Source: Microbacterium wangchenii
Lineage (GTDB): Bacteria; Actinomycetota; Actinomycetes; Actinomycetales; Microbacteriaceae
Direction of reading: 5' to 3'
Length of the DNA stretch: 64,000 nt
Assembly: GCF_004564355.1 (NCBI RefSeq)
Contig: NZ_CP038266.1
Location: 2,294,001 to 2,358,000 of the forward strand
Shown: one piece after another, positions 1 to 7,487 of the stretch
How the letters are laid out: each line of letters begins with the position of its first letter
Position numbering within the stretch: position 1 is the stretch's first letter
The notes under the pieces: generated by a model
What the model was told of the DNA's origin: nothing
What the model saw: the letters and a program-made list of their open reading frames with translations, nothing else
Databases searched by the model: none
Made by a program: the position numbers and the translations under genes

Positions 1-326
1 GTCACCCGTACCGCCGGGGCACCCGCATCCGCCGACTCCGCCACCGTGATGTCGCCGGCGTAGGCCTCACCGACGGCACGCGCCACCAACTCGCGCGTGC
101 GCTCGGCGCCCTGGGCCAGGGTCGTGTCGGCGAGGGCGGCGTGGAACGCTCCTTCGACGGCCGCGTCGTGGGCCACATTGCGCACGTACACCCCCAGCGC
201 GAGCTGGATCACCGCGAGCGTCAGGAGGGTCAGGAGCGCGCCGACCAGGACGAACTCGACCGGAGAGGAGCCGGCGTCGTCGGCCAGGGCTCGCCGAACC
301 CGGTGCCCGAGCGACTCCCCGTGCAT
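1..326 (-). CDS. TadE-like pilus assembly protein, 3' part missing (window edge)
   Basis: A short cytoplasmic N-terminus is followed by one hydrophobic segment at about residues 22-43 containing PVEFVLVGALLTLLTLAV, the type III prepilin-like membrane anchor of TadE/TadF proteins. The exposed part then begins and continues beyond base 1. TadE-like minor pilins are inserted by the Flp/Tad secretion machinery and help build the pilus. The start is fixed: an in-frame TAG of the preceding gene lies 9 bases upstream of the only available ATG. It is the last visible gene of the Tad operon that begins at 3497. I cannot say whether the missing C-terminus is intact. Confidence 0.75.
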   Translation of the reverse strand, partial: MHGESLGHRVRRALADDAGSSPVEFVLVGALLTLLTLAVIQLALGVYVRNVAHDAAVEGAFHAALADTTLAQGAERTRELVARAVGEAYAGDITVAESADAGAPAVRV

Positions 327-335
327 GGACGTGCC

Positions 336-533
336 CTACAGGCCCGATACGCGCGCGATGGCCTGCTCGAACAGCTGCGCGAGCGCCGGGCCGGCCAGCG
401 CCCAGATCACCACGACCAGCCCGGCGGTCATGAGCGTGATCAGCACCCAGCCGGGTACGTCGCCGCGCTCGTCCGCTACGGCATCGCCCCACGCCGTGCG
501 CAGACGCTGCATCCCGCGATGGATCCGTTGCAT
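336..533 (-). CDS. Small single-helix Tad-locus protein (Flp pilin-like)
   Basis: 65-residue protein with a charged N-terminus (residues 1-27), a segment with WVLITLMTAGLVVVIWALAG at about 29-48 that spans the membrane, and a short amphipathic tail. The size, single helix and place between TadC and a TadE-like gene fit the Flp pilin subunit or the short DUF4244-type proteins found in actinobacterial Tad loci. The canonical pilin processing motif (Gly followed by hydrophobic residues with Glu at +5) is not clear here, so the pilin assignment is an inference. It has a strong ribosome site (AAGGAGG, 7 bases before the ATG), unlike most genes here, suggesting high expression as expected for a structural subunit. 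Confidence 0.6.
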   Translation of the reverse strand: MQRIHRGMQRLRTAWGDAVADERGDVPGWVLITLMTAGLVVVIWALAGPALAQLFEQAIARVSGL

Positions 534-553
534 GCGAACCCTCCTTCCCGGCG

Positions 554-1483
554 TCAGCCGATTCCCAGTCGAAGCAGAAAGATCCCCGGAAAGACGGCGT
601 AGAGAACGCTCAGGGGCAGAATCAAAAACACCAGCGGGATGAGCATCAGGATCTCCTTGCGGCCCGCCTGCTCGATCAGCGCGCGCTTGGCGCCTTCCCG
701 CGCATCGGTGGCCTGAGCCTGCAGCACGTGTGCGAGCGGCGCGCCGCGCTCCAGCGCAGCCACCACCTGGTCGAGCGCACGGGAGAGCGCGGGAACCTCC
801 AGCCGCCGGCCCAGCGCGGTGAGCGCGTCGGGAAGGGGCTCCCCGGTGCCGACGGCCAGGAGGGCGCGGCGGATCTCTCCGGTGAGCTCGCCCGACCCGA
901 TCTCGCCCACACGCCGCAGCGAGTCGAGGATCCCCTCCCCCGCCGACAGGCACAGCGCGAGGAAGTCCAGCACTGTGGGGAGCTCCTCCTCGACCCGCTG
1001 CGTCCGGCCGCGGGCGGCCCACGTCAAGCGCGCGTCGTACAGCACGACCGCGGCGGCGGCGAGGACCGGCGCCACGATGACGGCGGGCGGCGCGAGGCGT
1101 CCGGCGAGGGCGAGGGCGACGATGAGCAGCCCTCCCGCCGCGAGTCCGGCGAGCGCCCACGCGAGCTGACGCGCACGGAAAGCGCCAGCATCCATTCGCC
1201 ATCCGGACTGGCTCAGTCGCCGGTCCAGGGAGTCCGACCCGCCGACGGCTCCTGTCGCCCGCGCCACGGCCCCACGGGTGGCCTCGCGGATCGTCGGCAC
1301 AGGTGAGAGCGCCGGGCCGAGTCCGAGTGGGTCGGTCACGTCCCGGATGTACGGGGCGACGCGCCGGGCCAGACTCGGTGCGCTGACCCGCGGGGCGAGC
1401 GAGACGAGGAGGCAGACACCGATGCCGAGCGTCGTGCCCAGGATGATCGCGATCGCCGATTCGGTGAGGAAGCCCGGGCTCAT
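554..1483 (-). CDS. tadC: Tad/type II secretion inner-membrane protein TadC
   Basis: 309 residues. N-terminal transmembrane helix (about 7-25), a helix pair near 115-155, a cytoplasmic T2SSF/GspF helical domain carrying LPTVLDFLALCLSAGEGI, and a C-terminal hydrophobic segment ending the protein. TadC pairs with TadB to form the platform in the membrane on which the TadA/CpaF ATPase acts. Its ATG overlaps the stop of tadB (ATGA), so the two are translationally coupled. Length is normal for the family. Confidence 0.85.
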   Translation of the reverse strand: MSPGFLTESAIAIILGTTLGIGVCLLVSLAPRVSAPSLARRVAPYIRDVTDPLGLGPALSPVPTIREATRGAVARATGAVGGSDSLDRRLSQSGWRMDAGAFRARQLAWALAGLAAGGLLIVALALAGRLAPPAVIVAPVLAAAAVVLYDARLTWAARGRTQRVEEELPTVLDFLALCLSAGEGILDSLRRVGEIGSGELTGEIRRALLAVGTGEPLPDALTALGRRLEVPALSRALDQVVAALERGAPLAHVLQAQATDAREGAKRALIEQAGRKEILMLIPLVFLILPLSVLYAVFPGIFLLRLGIG

Positions 1484-2340
1484 CCGAACCACCTCCGGGG
1501 CTCGGGGAGGCGCCCGATCCGCACCATCAACCGGAACGCGATCACTGAGACGAGGCCGCCCGCGAGGATGAGGCCCACGCCCTCCGGGCTCGCATACGCC
1601 GAGGCCCCCTCTGGCCGCAGCGCCAGGAGGACGAGGATCACCCACGGCGCGACGACCCCGAGCACCGCCGCGCCCCGGATCCACGACTGGCGCGCCTCGA
1701 CCTCTCCACGGAGGAGTGCATCGGCGCGCACCGAAGTCGCCAGCGCCCTCAGCACCGTGGGCAACTCGGTGCCGCCGACCTGCCGTGCCATCCGCAGCGT
1801 CTCGATGATGCGGTCGGCAACAGGGTCGGCCAGCGCCGTCTTCAGACGCCGGATGCTGGAATCGAAGTGCCCGGACGCGTGCACGTCCACCGCGAAAGCC
1901 GCGAAGGCGGAGCGCAGCGGCGGCGGACCCGCCGTGGCGAGACTGGAGACCGCGTCGGGCAGCGACATCCCCGCCCGCACCGAGGCGATGAGCAGATCGC
2001 ACACGTCGGGCCACAGCGTGCGGCGCGAGCGGAGCAGACGCACCCGGCGCGCCCGCAGCCACACGAACGGCGCCGTGGCCCCGGCAGCGGCGACGACGAC
2101 GGCGAAAGCGGGCACCGAGGTGACCAGCCATGCGACCGCCGCGGCGATGAGCGCGCACGCCGCCGCAAGGATGAGCACCACGCGCGGCCGCACGCCGCCG
2201 AAGCCGGCGGATTCGAGGAGTCGCGAGACCGCTCCCGACGAAACGGGCTTCTCCGCGCGGCTCGACGTGGGCGGCCACAGCCACGGAGAGGCCGTCAGCA
2301 GCACTCCGCCGGCGAGCAGGGCGCCCAGCAGGAGGGTCAC
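1480..2340 (-). CDS. tadB: Tad/type II secretion inner-membrane protein TadB
   Basis: 286 residues starting at a GTG that overlaps the stop of the CpaF gene (GTGA). One helix lies at the N-terminus, a helical pair at about 51-95 (VVLILAAACALIAAAVAWL and the next), then the T2SSF cytoplasmic domain with PDVCDLLIASVRAGMSLPDA, and two C-terminal helices around 223-275. Forms the membrane platform of the Tad pilus with TadC. The short cytoplasmic first segment and the T2SSF fold are typical of actinobacterial TadB. Confidence 0.85.
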   Translation of the reverse strand: MTLLLGALLAGGVLLTASPWLWPPTSSRAEKPVSSGAVSRLLESAGFGGVRPRVVLILAAACALIAAAVAWLVTSVPAFAVVVAAAGATAPFVWLRARRVRLLRSRRTLWPDVCDLLIASVRAGMSLPDAVSSLATAGPPPLRSAFAAFAVDVHASGHFDSSIRRLKTALADPVADRIIETLRMARQVGGTELPTVLRALATSVRADALLRGEVEARQSWIRGAAVLGVVAPWVILVLLALRPEGASAYASPEGVGLILAGGLVSVIAFRLMVRIGRLPEPRRWFG

Positions 2341-3497
2341 CGCCTGCTCCCGGGAACGACGCGACGCACCTCCGGCGCATCGCCGAGGATCCGTCCGGTC
2401 GGCTCCACGATCTCCGCGACCCTCCGCGCGCCGGCTGCATCGCGCTCGCAGTGCACGACGAGGTCGACCGAGCGCGCGACGGCTGCCGTCACGAACGTCG
2501 CATCGATGTTGCGCCCTGCCAGCAGCGGCAGGGCGGCGAGCTTCACGAGCGCCTCCGGAGCGGAGTTCGCGTGGATCGTCGCCGCGCACGGCACTCCGGT
2601 GTTCAACGCGAGCACGAGGTCGAGCGCCTCGGCGTCGCGCACCTCCCCCACCACCAGCCGGTCGGGGCGCATTCGCAGCGCCTCCTTCACGAGGCGGCGG
2701 AGCGTCACCTCGCCCGTGCCTTCCAGACTCGGCTGCCGCCCCTGCATCGCCACGAGATCGGGGGCCTCGACGCCGAGCTCGAACGTCTCCTCGACGGTGA
2801 CGATGCGCTGGGTGGGCGCGGCTGCGGCGACGAGTGCGCCCAGCAGCGTGGTCTTGCCCGCGTGCGTGGCACCGGAGACGAGGATGCTGCGGCCCGCGCG
2901 CATCGCGTCGGCCAGCAACTCGGCCGTCTCCCGGTCGAGCGATCCGGCGGTGACCAGGTGCGCGAGGTCGCGGTACGCCGGCGAGAACTTCCGGATGTTC
3001 ACCGCCCAGTGCCGGCGCGTGATGTCGGGGATCGCCACGTGCAGCCGCGATCCGTCCGGGAGTGAGGCGTCGACGAACGGCTGACTGAGGTCGACCCGGC
3101 GCCCCGTGGTGTGCAGCATCCGTTCCACCAGGTCGTGCACGATCGCATCGGTGAGACTCAGCGGGACCCGCTCGGCCCGCCCGCCGCGCGCCACGAACAC
3201 GCGATCGGGGGCGTTCAGCCACACCTCTTCGATCGTGGGATCGTCCAGATACGGCTGCAACGGTCCGAATCCCGACAACTGCGCGAGGACGTCACGCACG
3301 CACCCGGCTTCGTCGTCCACCGGCTCCAGACCGCGGGCCAAGGCATAGTCGTTGTGACGGCGCACTTCGCTCGCGGTGATGCGGGCGGCAAGCTCCGGCT
3401 CCCGCGTGGGATCGGCCTGTTCTGCACGGAGCCGCTCGCGCACCCGCTCGGCGACCACCGCAGTGGCCGAACCGGGGGACGCGTAAGCGAGGCTCAC
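2337..3497 (-). CDS. cpaF: Tad pilus assembly ATPase CpaF/TadA
   Basis: 386-residue hexameric secretion ATPase that powers Flp pilus assembly. The N-terminal helical domain contains the family signature GPLQPYLDDPTIEEVWLN (79-95), followed by the Walker A motif GATHAGKTT (209-217), an Asp-box glutamate region TVEETFELG (234-242) and the Walker B region RLVVGEVRD (280-288). Upstream in-frame codons exist as far as 3806, but the GTG at 3497 is preferred: GAGGA stands 7 bases before it and the sequence upstream does not look coding. First gene of the visible Tad operon. No CpaE/TadZ-like or prepilin peptidase gene is present in the window. Confidence 0.9.
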   Translation of the reverse strand: MSLAYASPGSATAVVAERVRERLRAEQADPTREPELAARITASEVRRHNDYALARGLEPVDDEAGCVRDVLAQLSGFGPLQPYLDDPTIEEVWLNAPDRVFVARGGRAERVPLSLTDAIVHDLVERMLHTTGRRVDLSQPFVDASLPDGSRLHVAIPDITRRHWAVNIRKFSPAYRDLAHLVTAGSLDRETAELLADAMRAGRSILVSGATHAGKTTLLGALVAAAAPTQRIVTVEETFELGVEAPDLVAMQGRQPSLEGTGEVTLRRLVKEALRMRPDRLVVGEVRDAEALDLVLALNTGVPCAATIHANSAPEALVKLAALPLLAGRNIDATFVTAAVARSVDLVVHCERDAAGARRVAEIVEPTGRILGDAPEVRRVVPGSRR

Positions 3498-3553
3498 GCG
3501 GGCATCCTCGCAAAACCCCCGTCGACCCGCGGAAGTTCTCCACACCCGGCGCG

Positions 3554-3973
3554 TCAGGCGATGGCGGCCGTTCGTGGATCGGTGATGCCAGGGAGTTCGC
3601 ACAACTTGGCGTCCGAGGTGAGATCGGCCAGGGCGTCCCGGAGGTTGCGGATCCGTTCGTGCACCTCGCGCTCGATCCGCTCGCCGAGCTCCACCCAATC
3701 GGACACCTCTGCCCGGCCCGAGGCCGGAAGCGTGGCGAGCAGATCGCGGATTTCGGCGACCGACAGCCCGACACGCTGACACACCCGGATCATGCGCACG
3801 CGGCACGGCGCGTCTTCATCGAAGCGGCGCTGGTTACCGTGCGTCCGGTGGCCCGAGATCAAGCCGTGCGTCTCATAGAACCGCACCGCGGACGCCGCCA
3901 CACCGGCCGCGGCCGCGACCTGCCCCACCGTCATGCCGTCTTGCACAGCCTGGATGCTCGTCACGTCGGTCAC
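3554..3973 (-). CDS. MerR-family transcriptional regulator
   Basis: MerR winged-helix DNA-binding domain beginning at MTVGQVAAAAGVAASAVRFY, followed by the recognition wing (NQRRFDEDAPCRVRMIRVC) and the dimerisation helix, with a short C-terminus. Only scattered cysteines are present, so the CX2CXCX5C [2Fe-2S] motif of true SoxR is absent, although the site in front of the gene resembles a SoxR box. GTG at 3973 was taken as start; GTG at 3964 or ATG at 3934 are alternatives. The longer reading frame to 4069 would run through the operator and is unlikely. Divergent from the two-gene oxidoreductase operon, which it probably controls and which shares the same promoter region. The inducer is unknown. 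Confidence 0.8.
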   Translation of the reverse strand: MTDVTSIQAVQDGMTVGQVAAAAGVAASAVRFYETHGLISGHRTHGNQRRFDEDAPCRVRMIRVCQRVGLSVAEIRDLLATLPASGRAEVSDWVELGERIEREVHERIRNLRDALADLTSDAKLCELPGITDPRTAAIA

Positions 3974-3977
3974 CGCC

Positions 3978-4008
3978 TTGACCTCAACCAATGTTGAGGT
4001 CTTAGCGT
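3978..4008 (+). promoter_or_regulatory. MerR-type promoter with SoxR-box-like palindrome
   Basis: TTGACC (3978-3983) and TAGCGT (4003-4008) are separated by 19 bp, the lengthened spacer typical of MerR-activated promoters. Filling the spacer is the inverted repeat ACCTCAAC-CAAT-GTTGAGGT (3981-4000), which contains CCTCAA-N6-TTGAGG, as in SoxR boxes. Transcription would start next to the ATG at 4017. On the other strand TACGCT (4004-4009) could serve the regulator gene, giving autoregulation. Confidence 0.75.
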
Positions 4009-4016
4009 ACCGAGGC

Positions 4017-4685
4017 ATGAACAGATTCGCCCCGACCATGCGGGATTCCCGCGCCACTTCAGCATTCATCAGTTGCTGGAACCTCCGAGACCGACAGCAT
4101 CAGCTCGACGCCGCCGAAGCGGCACTCGCGACCATGCCGGCGGCGCCCGGCCTGGTGCGATTCTCCATTCTCCGCGGACTGGAGGACGACACCCTCCTGG
4201 TCCTCGCGCAGTGGACCGATGCCGACGCGCGCGACGGCTACCTCGCCGACACCCACATCCCCCGCGACACCGTCGACGCGCGCGTCCCCGGCATCCAACG
4301 GCTCTGGCGCGTGACCGCGACACCGCATCGCGTCGTATCCGGCCCCGCCATCGCTCAGGAGCCCGGCTGCTTCGTCCTCATCCGGCAACCGCTCACCGCC
4401 GCGGAGCCGGAGGAACAGAGAACCTGGATCCACGCCGAGATCGCCGCCCTCACCGCAACCGCCTCTCAAGGAGTGATCGCAACGACCTTCTATGCCACCG
4501 ACGACGGTTCACCCGCACTCGCCCTCGCAGAGTGGACCAGCGAGGAAGCCCACCGGACCGCGACGAGCGCCCGGGCGATCGCTCCGTCGGACGTCACCGA
4601 ACCGCGGGAGGGCGGATCCGATCCCCTGGACCCGCCCACCGGCCGCCGCTACGCGTTCATCGGCGCCGTGGGAGCAGAGCGGTGA
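4017..4685 (+). CDS. Tandem antibiotic-biosynthesis-monooxygenase-like (ABM fold) protein
   Basis: 222 residues made of two ferredoxin-like halves, each resembling an ABM domain. The first half (about 15-100) carries LVRFSILRGLEDDTLLVLAQW; the second (about 120-205) carries VIATTFYATDDGSPALALAEW. ABM proteins are small oxygenases or stress-response proteins that act on quinones and polyketides; fused pairs are known, but the substrate cannot be told. The ATG at 4017 lies 8 bases after the -10 box of the MerR promoter, so the mRNA is probably leaderless. The stop overlaps the GTG of the FMN reductase gene, making a two-gene operon that may deal with quinones or redox-active compounds (inference). 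Confidence 0.6.
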   Translation: MNRFAPTMRDSRATSAFISCWNLRDRQHQLDAAEAALATMPAAPGLVRFSILRGLEDDTLLVLAQWTDADARDGYLADTHIPRDTVDARVPGIQRLWRVTATPHRVVSGPAIAQEPGCFVLIRQPLTAAEPEEQRTWIHAEIAALTATASQGVIATTFYATDDGSPALALAEWTSEEAHRTATSARAIAPSDVTEPREGGSDPLDPPTGRRYAFIGAVGAER

Positions 4686-5305
4686 GCGCCGCCGGCATCG
4701 CGCAGACCAGCGCGGATGACACGGCTGTGCGGCCGCGCATCGCTCTGCTGGTCGGCAGCATCCGCCGTGGACGCAAGGGCTGTTCGGTCGCCCGCTGGGC
4801 CCAGGATCATGCCCGCAACCGACAGGACGCCGACTACGTCCTCGTCGATCTGGCCGCGATCGATCTGCCGCGCTTCGATGCGGAGACCCCGCCCAGCTTC
4901 GGCGGATACCGCGATGAGCAGACGCAGCGCTGGTCGCACCTGATCGCCGGCTTCGACGCATTCGTGTTCGTCACCCCGGAGTACAACCGCTCCATCCCCG
5001 CTGCGCTCAAGGACGCCATCGACCACCTCTACGCCGAGTGGCGGGACAAGGCGGCGGGGTTCATCGGGTACGGGGTCGTGGGCGGCGTTCGCGCGGTCGA
5101 GCACCTCCGCCTCATCTGCGGGGAGCTCCACCTCGCCGACGTCAGCACGAGCGTCGCCATCGACCTCGCCGACATCACGCGTGAGGGAGTTGACCCGGCG
5201 GGCGGCTATGAGGCGGAGCTCGACGTCATGCTCGACGAGCTCCTGTCGTGGGCGAGGGCGCTGCGGCCTCTCCGCGGCGACCGCCTCGCGGCGAGCGCAG
5301 CGTGA
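4682..5305 (+). CDS. NADPH-dependent FMN reductase-family protein
   Basis: 207 residues with a flavodoxin-like fold. The phosphate-binding loop LLVGSIRRGRKG lies near residue 22 and the FMN-contact segment TPEYNRSIPAALKDAID near 100, both typical of NADPH-dependent FMN/quinone reductases (SsuE, ArsH and azoreductase relatives). It starts at a GTG overlapping the previous stop (GTGA). Under the MerR promoter it would be co-induced with the ABM protein; reduction of quinones, azo compounds or flavin is plausible but not shown. The 20-residue N-terminal extension is longer than usual. Confidence 0.8.
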   Translation: MSAAGIAQTSADDTAVRPRIALLVGSIRRGRKGCSVARWAQDHARNRQDADYVLVDLAAIDLPRFDAETPPSFGGYRDEQTQRWSHLIAGFDAFVFVTPEYNRSIPAALKDAIDHLYAEWRDKAAGFIGYGVVGGVRAVEHLRLICGELHLADVSTSVAIDLADITREGVDPAGGYEAELDVMLDELLSWARALRPLRGDRLAASAA

Positions 5306-5347
5306 GGACGCCAACCCGCGCCGCAGAGGCGGACGTGAGAAGCCGCT

Positions 5348-5941
5348 CTATTCCGGCGTTCCGACGCGGTAGCGCAGGTGCACCACTCCTTCCCCCTCCT
5401 GGGTCGCGACCAAGCGCAGCTCCTGTGTTCCCGCGTCCGAGTCGTCGAAGAGTCGTCTGCCGTGTCCGAGGAGAACGGGAACGAGGTGGATCACGAGTTC
5501 GTCAATGAGCCCCGCGCGAAGGAGCGCCTGTGCCGCCGAGGCGCCGTGCAGCATCACGTCCCGACCGTCGGCGGCGGCCCGCGCTTCCCTGACAGCGGTG
5601 TCGAGGTCCGTCACATAGCGGGCGTGTCCGGGTGCCGGTTCGGCGGGCGGTGTCCGGGTGATGACGAAGATCGGCACCCCGTTGTGGTGGTCTCCGCCCC
5701 ACTGACCGGCGAGGTCGAACGTTCGACGCCCCGTGAGCACAGCGCCGGTCTCCATCATCTCGTCGAATATCTCCGCATTCACCCGCGAGGAGGGTCGGTA
5801 TGAACCGGGGCTGAGTCCGCCATCGGCAAGCCACTGGTGCAACTGCTCGCCACCGATTCCGAGTCCGCGTCCCGCTTCATCGCCCGGCGCCGCGATGAAC
5901 CCGTCGAGCGACATCGACATGTACAGAACGACCTTGCTCAT
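5348..5941 (-). CDS. RibD C-terminal/dihydrofolate-reductase-like protein
   Basis: 197 residues with the motif order of the RibD_C family: VVLYMSMSLDGFIA at the N-terminus, GAVLTGRRTFD in the middle, PIFVITRTPP, and DELVIHLVPVLLGHGRRLFD near the C-terminus. Family members are NADPH-dependent reductases; the stand-alone form usually has no proven substrate and the protein should not be called folate DHFR. The ATG at 5941 has GGGGAAAG just upstream. It follows the CPBP gene by 7 bases on the same strand, so the two are probably co-transcribed, and it ends facing the FMN reductase gene. Confidence 0.8.
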   Translation of the reverse strand: MSKVVLYMSMSLDGFIAAPGDEAGRGLGIGGEQLHQWLADGGLSPGSYRPSSRVNAEIFDEMMETGAVLTGRRTFDLAGQWGGDHHNGVPIFVITRTPPAEPAPGHARYVTDLDTAVREARAAADGRDVMLHGASAAQALLRAGLIDELVIHLVPVLLGHGRRLFDDSDAGTQELRLVATQEGEGVVHLRYRVGTPE

Positions 5942-5948
5942 CTTTCCC

Positions 5949-6761
5949 CTATCGAACGCCATCAACGCTGCGTTGCCGGGCGCGCGCCGACGACAACCGG
6001 AGAAGGTGAAGGAGCGCCACCACCGCCGCGGTGAGCGCCGCGGTGACCCACGGGTCATACCCCTCGCCGGCGGCCGGCGACAGCGCCCACGCGAGATTGG
6101 ATGAGGCCTGGCAGATGACCGCCCACCACACGGATCCCCCGGCCACGGTCAGCCGCACCAGGAGGAGCATCAGCACGACCGTGAACACGCACTGACCGAC
6201 GATCCAGGATGCTGCGTGCCCGGCCTGCACCAAGGGGATGACATGCCACACCGCCCACACCACCCCCAGGAACAGGCCGCTGCGCAACTCTCCGGTGTTC
6301 GCACGGAGCCGAGGCAACAGGAAAGCGGTCCAGCCGACCTGCTCAGCGAACGCGCTGACCAGGAACACCACGGCGAGCCCGAGCGCCGCCGTTCCCGGCG
6401 CCTCGAACCCGGCCCCGCGTCCTGTGACGACGGCGGAGACGATCAGCACGACCGGCATCGCCACGATCGAGATCGCGCCCGTGAACACACCGCGCGGCCG
6501 GGCGGCCAGCTGAGCGCCCAGCTGCCGCAGAGACCTCGTCCGCGCCGCCACGACCACCGCGGCGATCGCCGGGCAGACGAACATCAGCGCCGCCGCCGGC
6601 ACATTCGCCCGCGTCACGGACGACAGACTGCCGATCAGCGGGCCCACCACGTAGAACACCGCACTGGCGGCCAAGAGGATCGTCAGGAACCAGGCGATGT
6701 CGACGATCTCGCGCCGTACCGGCCGGGTGAGGCGGTTCGCAGCGCGCCGGAGGAGTCGCAC
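5949..6761 (-). CDS. CPBP-family intramembrane protein, catalytic motif altered
   Basis: About 270 residues with seven or eight hydrophobic segments and the CPBP (CAAX-protease/bacteriocin-processing) layout: motif 1 as SAFAEQVGWTAFLLPRL, motif 2 as VVWAVWHVIPL and motif 3 as SSNLAWALSP. In motif 1 the usual EExxxR has become EQxxxT, so glutamate and arginine ligands are lost while the histidine of motif 2 is kept; proteolysis is doubtful. GTG 6761 is chosen because TACGCT ends 6 bases before it, the leaderless pattern common here. The frame is open to 6884, but that extension would read through the palindrome at 6861-6874. Possible link to the eCIS regulon through that site. Confidence 0.7.
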   Translation of the reverse strand: MRLLRRAANRLTRPVRREIVDIAWFLTILLAASAVFYVVGPLIGSLSSVTRANVPAAALMFVCPAIAAVVVAARTRSLRQLGAQLAARPRGVFTGAISIVAMPVVLIVSAVVTGRGAGFEAPGTAALGLAVVFLVSAFAEQVGWTAFLLPRLRANTGELRSGLFLGVVWAVWHVIPLVQAGHAASWIVGQCVFTVVLMLLLVRLTVAGGSVWWAVICQASSNLAWALSPAAGEGYDPWVTAALTAAVVALLHLLRLSSARARQRSVDGVR

Positions 6762-6860
6762 GGCCCGAGCGTAGAACCGGCGGACCCGCGCGGGAAGCCC
6801 CGATGACACTCCTTCTTCCGCGCGGACGCACCCGCCGCAGGACGGAGAGCGACGGCGGGA

Positions 6861-6874
6861 TGCCCGATCGGGCA
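6861..6874. promoter_or_regulatory. TGCCC-N4-GGGCA palindrome, site 1
   Basis: Exact copy, TGCCCGATCGGGCA, between the divergent CPBP and lipoprotein genes. Its right flank (GGGCAGCGAGATC) resembles that of site 6 (GGGCAGCGCGATG). Candidate operator shared with the eCIS units. Confidence 0.6.
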
Positions 6875-6953
6875 GCGAGATCACCCCTCCGGGTGTCCGA
6901 TACTCCCCGCGCGGCAGCTGCCGCCCTGAGAGGCTGTGGACGGAGTGTGAGCG

Positions 6954-7487
6954 ATGGCCGGACGCGTGAGGCAGCGGAATGGATCCGCGAGTCCGCTGCG
7001 TGCGAACTCCTCGGCCGTCGCGATGCTGCTCTCCTGCGCAGTGGCAGCTCCCCTCCTCGCCGGTTGCGGCCTGGGCATCCCCCTCGGCGGCGGGCTGCCC
7101 ACGGGAGCGACGAGTTCCACCAGCTCAGCGAGTGCCCCACCTCCGCTCGAGCCCGAGCCGGCGCCGGTGGAACCGCCCGCGCCGGCGGCACCCGCCGTTC
7201 CCCCCGTCACTGCGCCCCCGGATGCGGCCGCGGAGATCTGCGCCACTGCGCGGCTCGCGTTCGCCAGTCCCACCGTCGATGACGCGGAGGATGAGATCTT
7301 CGCGATCAGGCAGCGAAACCTCGAGAGGGCGGAGTCCGATGCGCTGTTCTGGCACGTCTGGCAGCTCGCCGATGCCTGGGACGGGTATGCGGCGCTCCGC
7401 GACACCCCCGAGCTGACGGACGGCGCGGTCGTGGTCCGAGCTGCTCTCGAGAACCTGCTCGCCGAATGTGAGGCGCTCGCCTACTGA
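6954..7487 (+). CDS. Predicted lipoprotein, function unknown
   Basis: 177 residues with a signal peptide ending in the lipobox LLAGC, so the mature protein starts at Cys38 and is lipid-anchored outside the cell membrane. Residues 40-90 are a Pro/Ala/Ser-rich spacer. The folded part (about 92-177) is small, acidic and helical, with ICATARLAF at its start and WQLADAWDGYAALRD in the middle. I do not recognise a family. The palindrome at 6861-6874 lies about 80 bases upstream, which could place it with the injection-system genes. Its last bases overlap the end of the convergent zinc-ribbon membrane gene. Confidence 0.65.
   Translation: MAGRVRQRNGSASPLRANSSAVAMLLSCAVAAPLLAGCGLGIPLGGGLPTGATSSTSSASAPPPLEPEPAPVEPPAPAAPAVPPVTAPPDAAAEICATARLAFASPTVDDAEDEIFAIRQRNLERAESDALFWHVWQLADAWDGYAALRDTPELTDGAVVVRAALENLLAECEALAY

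Noticed and set aside
3292-3774. Separate gene between CpaF and the MerR regulator
   Set aside because: It would overlap both genes in another frame; translation is unlike any known family and the CpaF/MerR reading explains the region.
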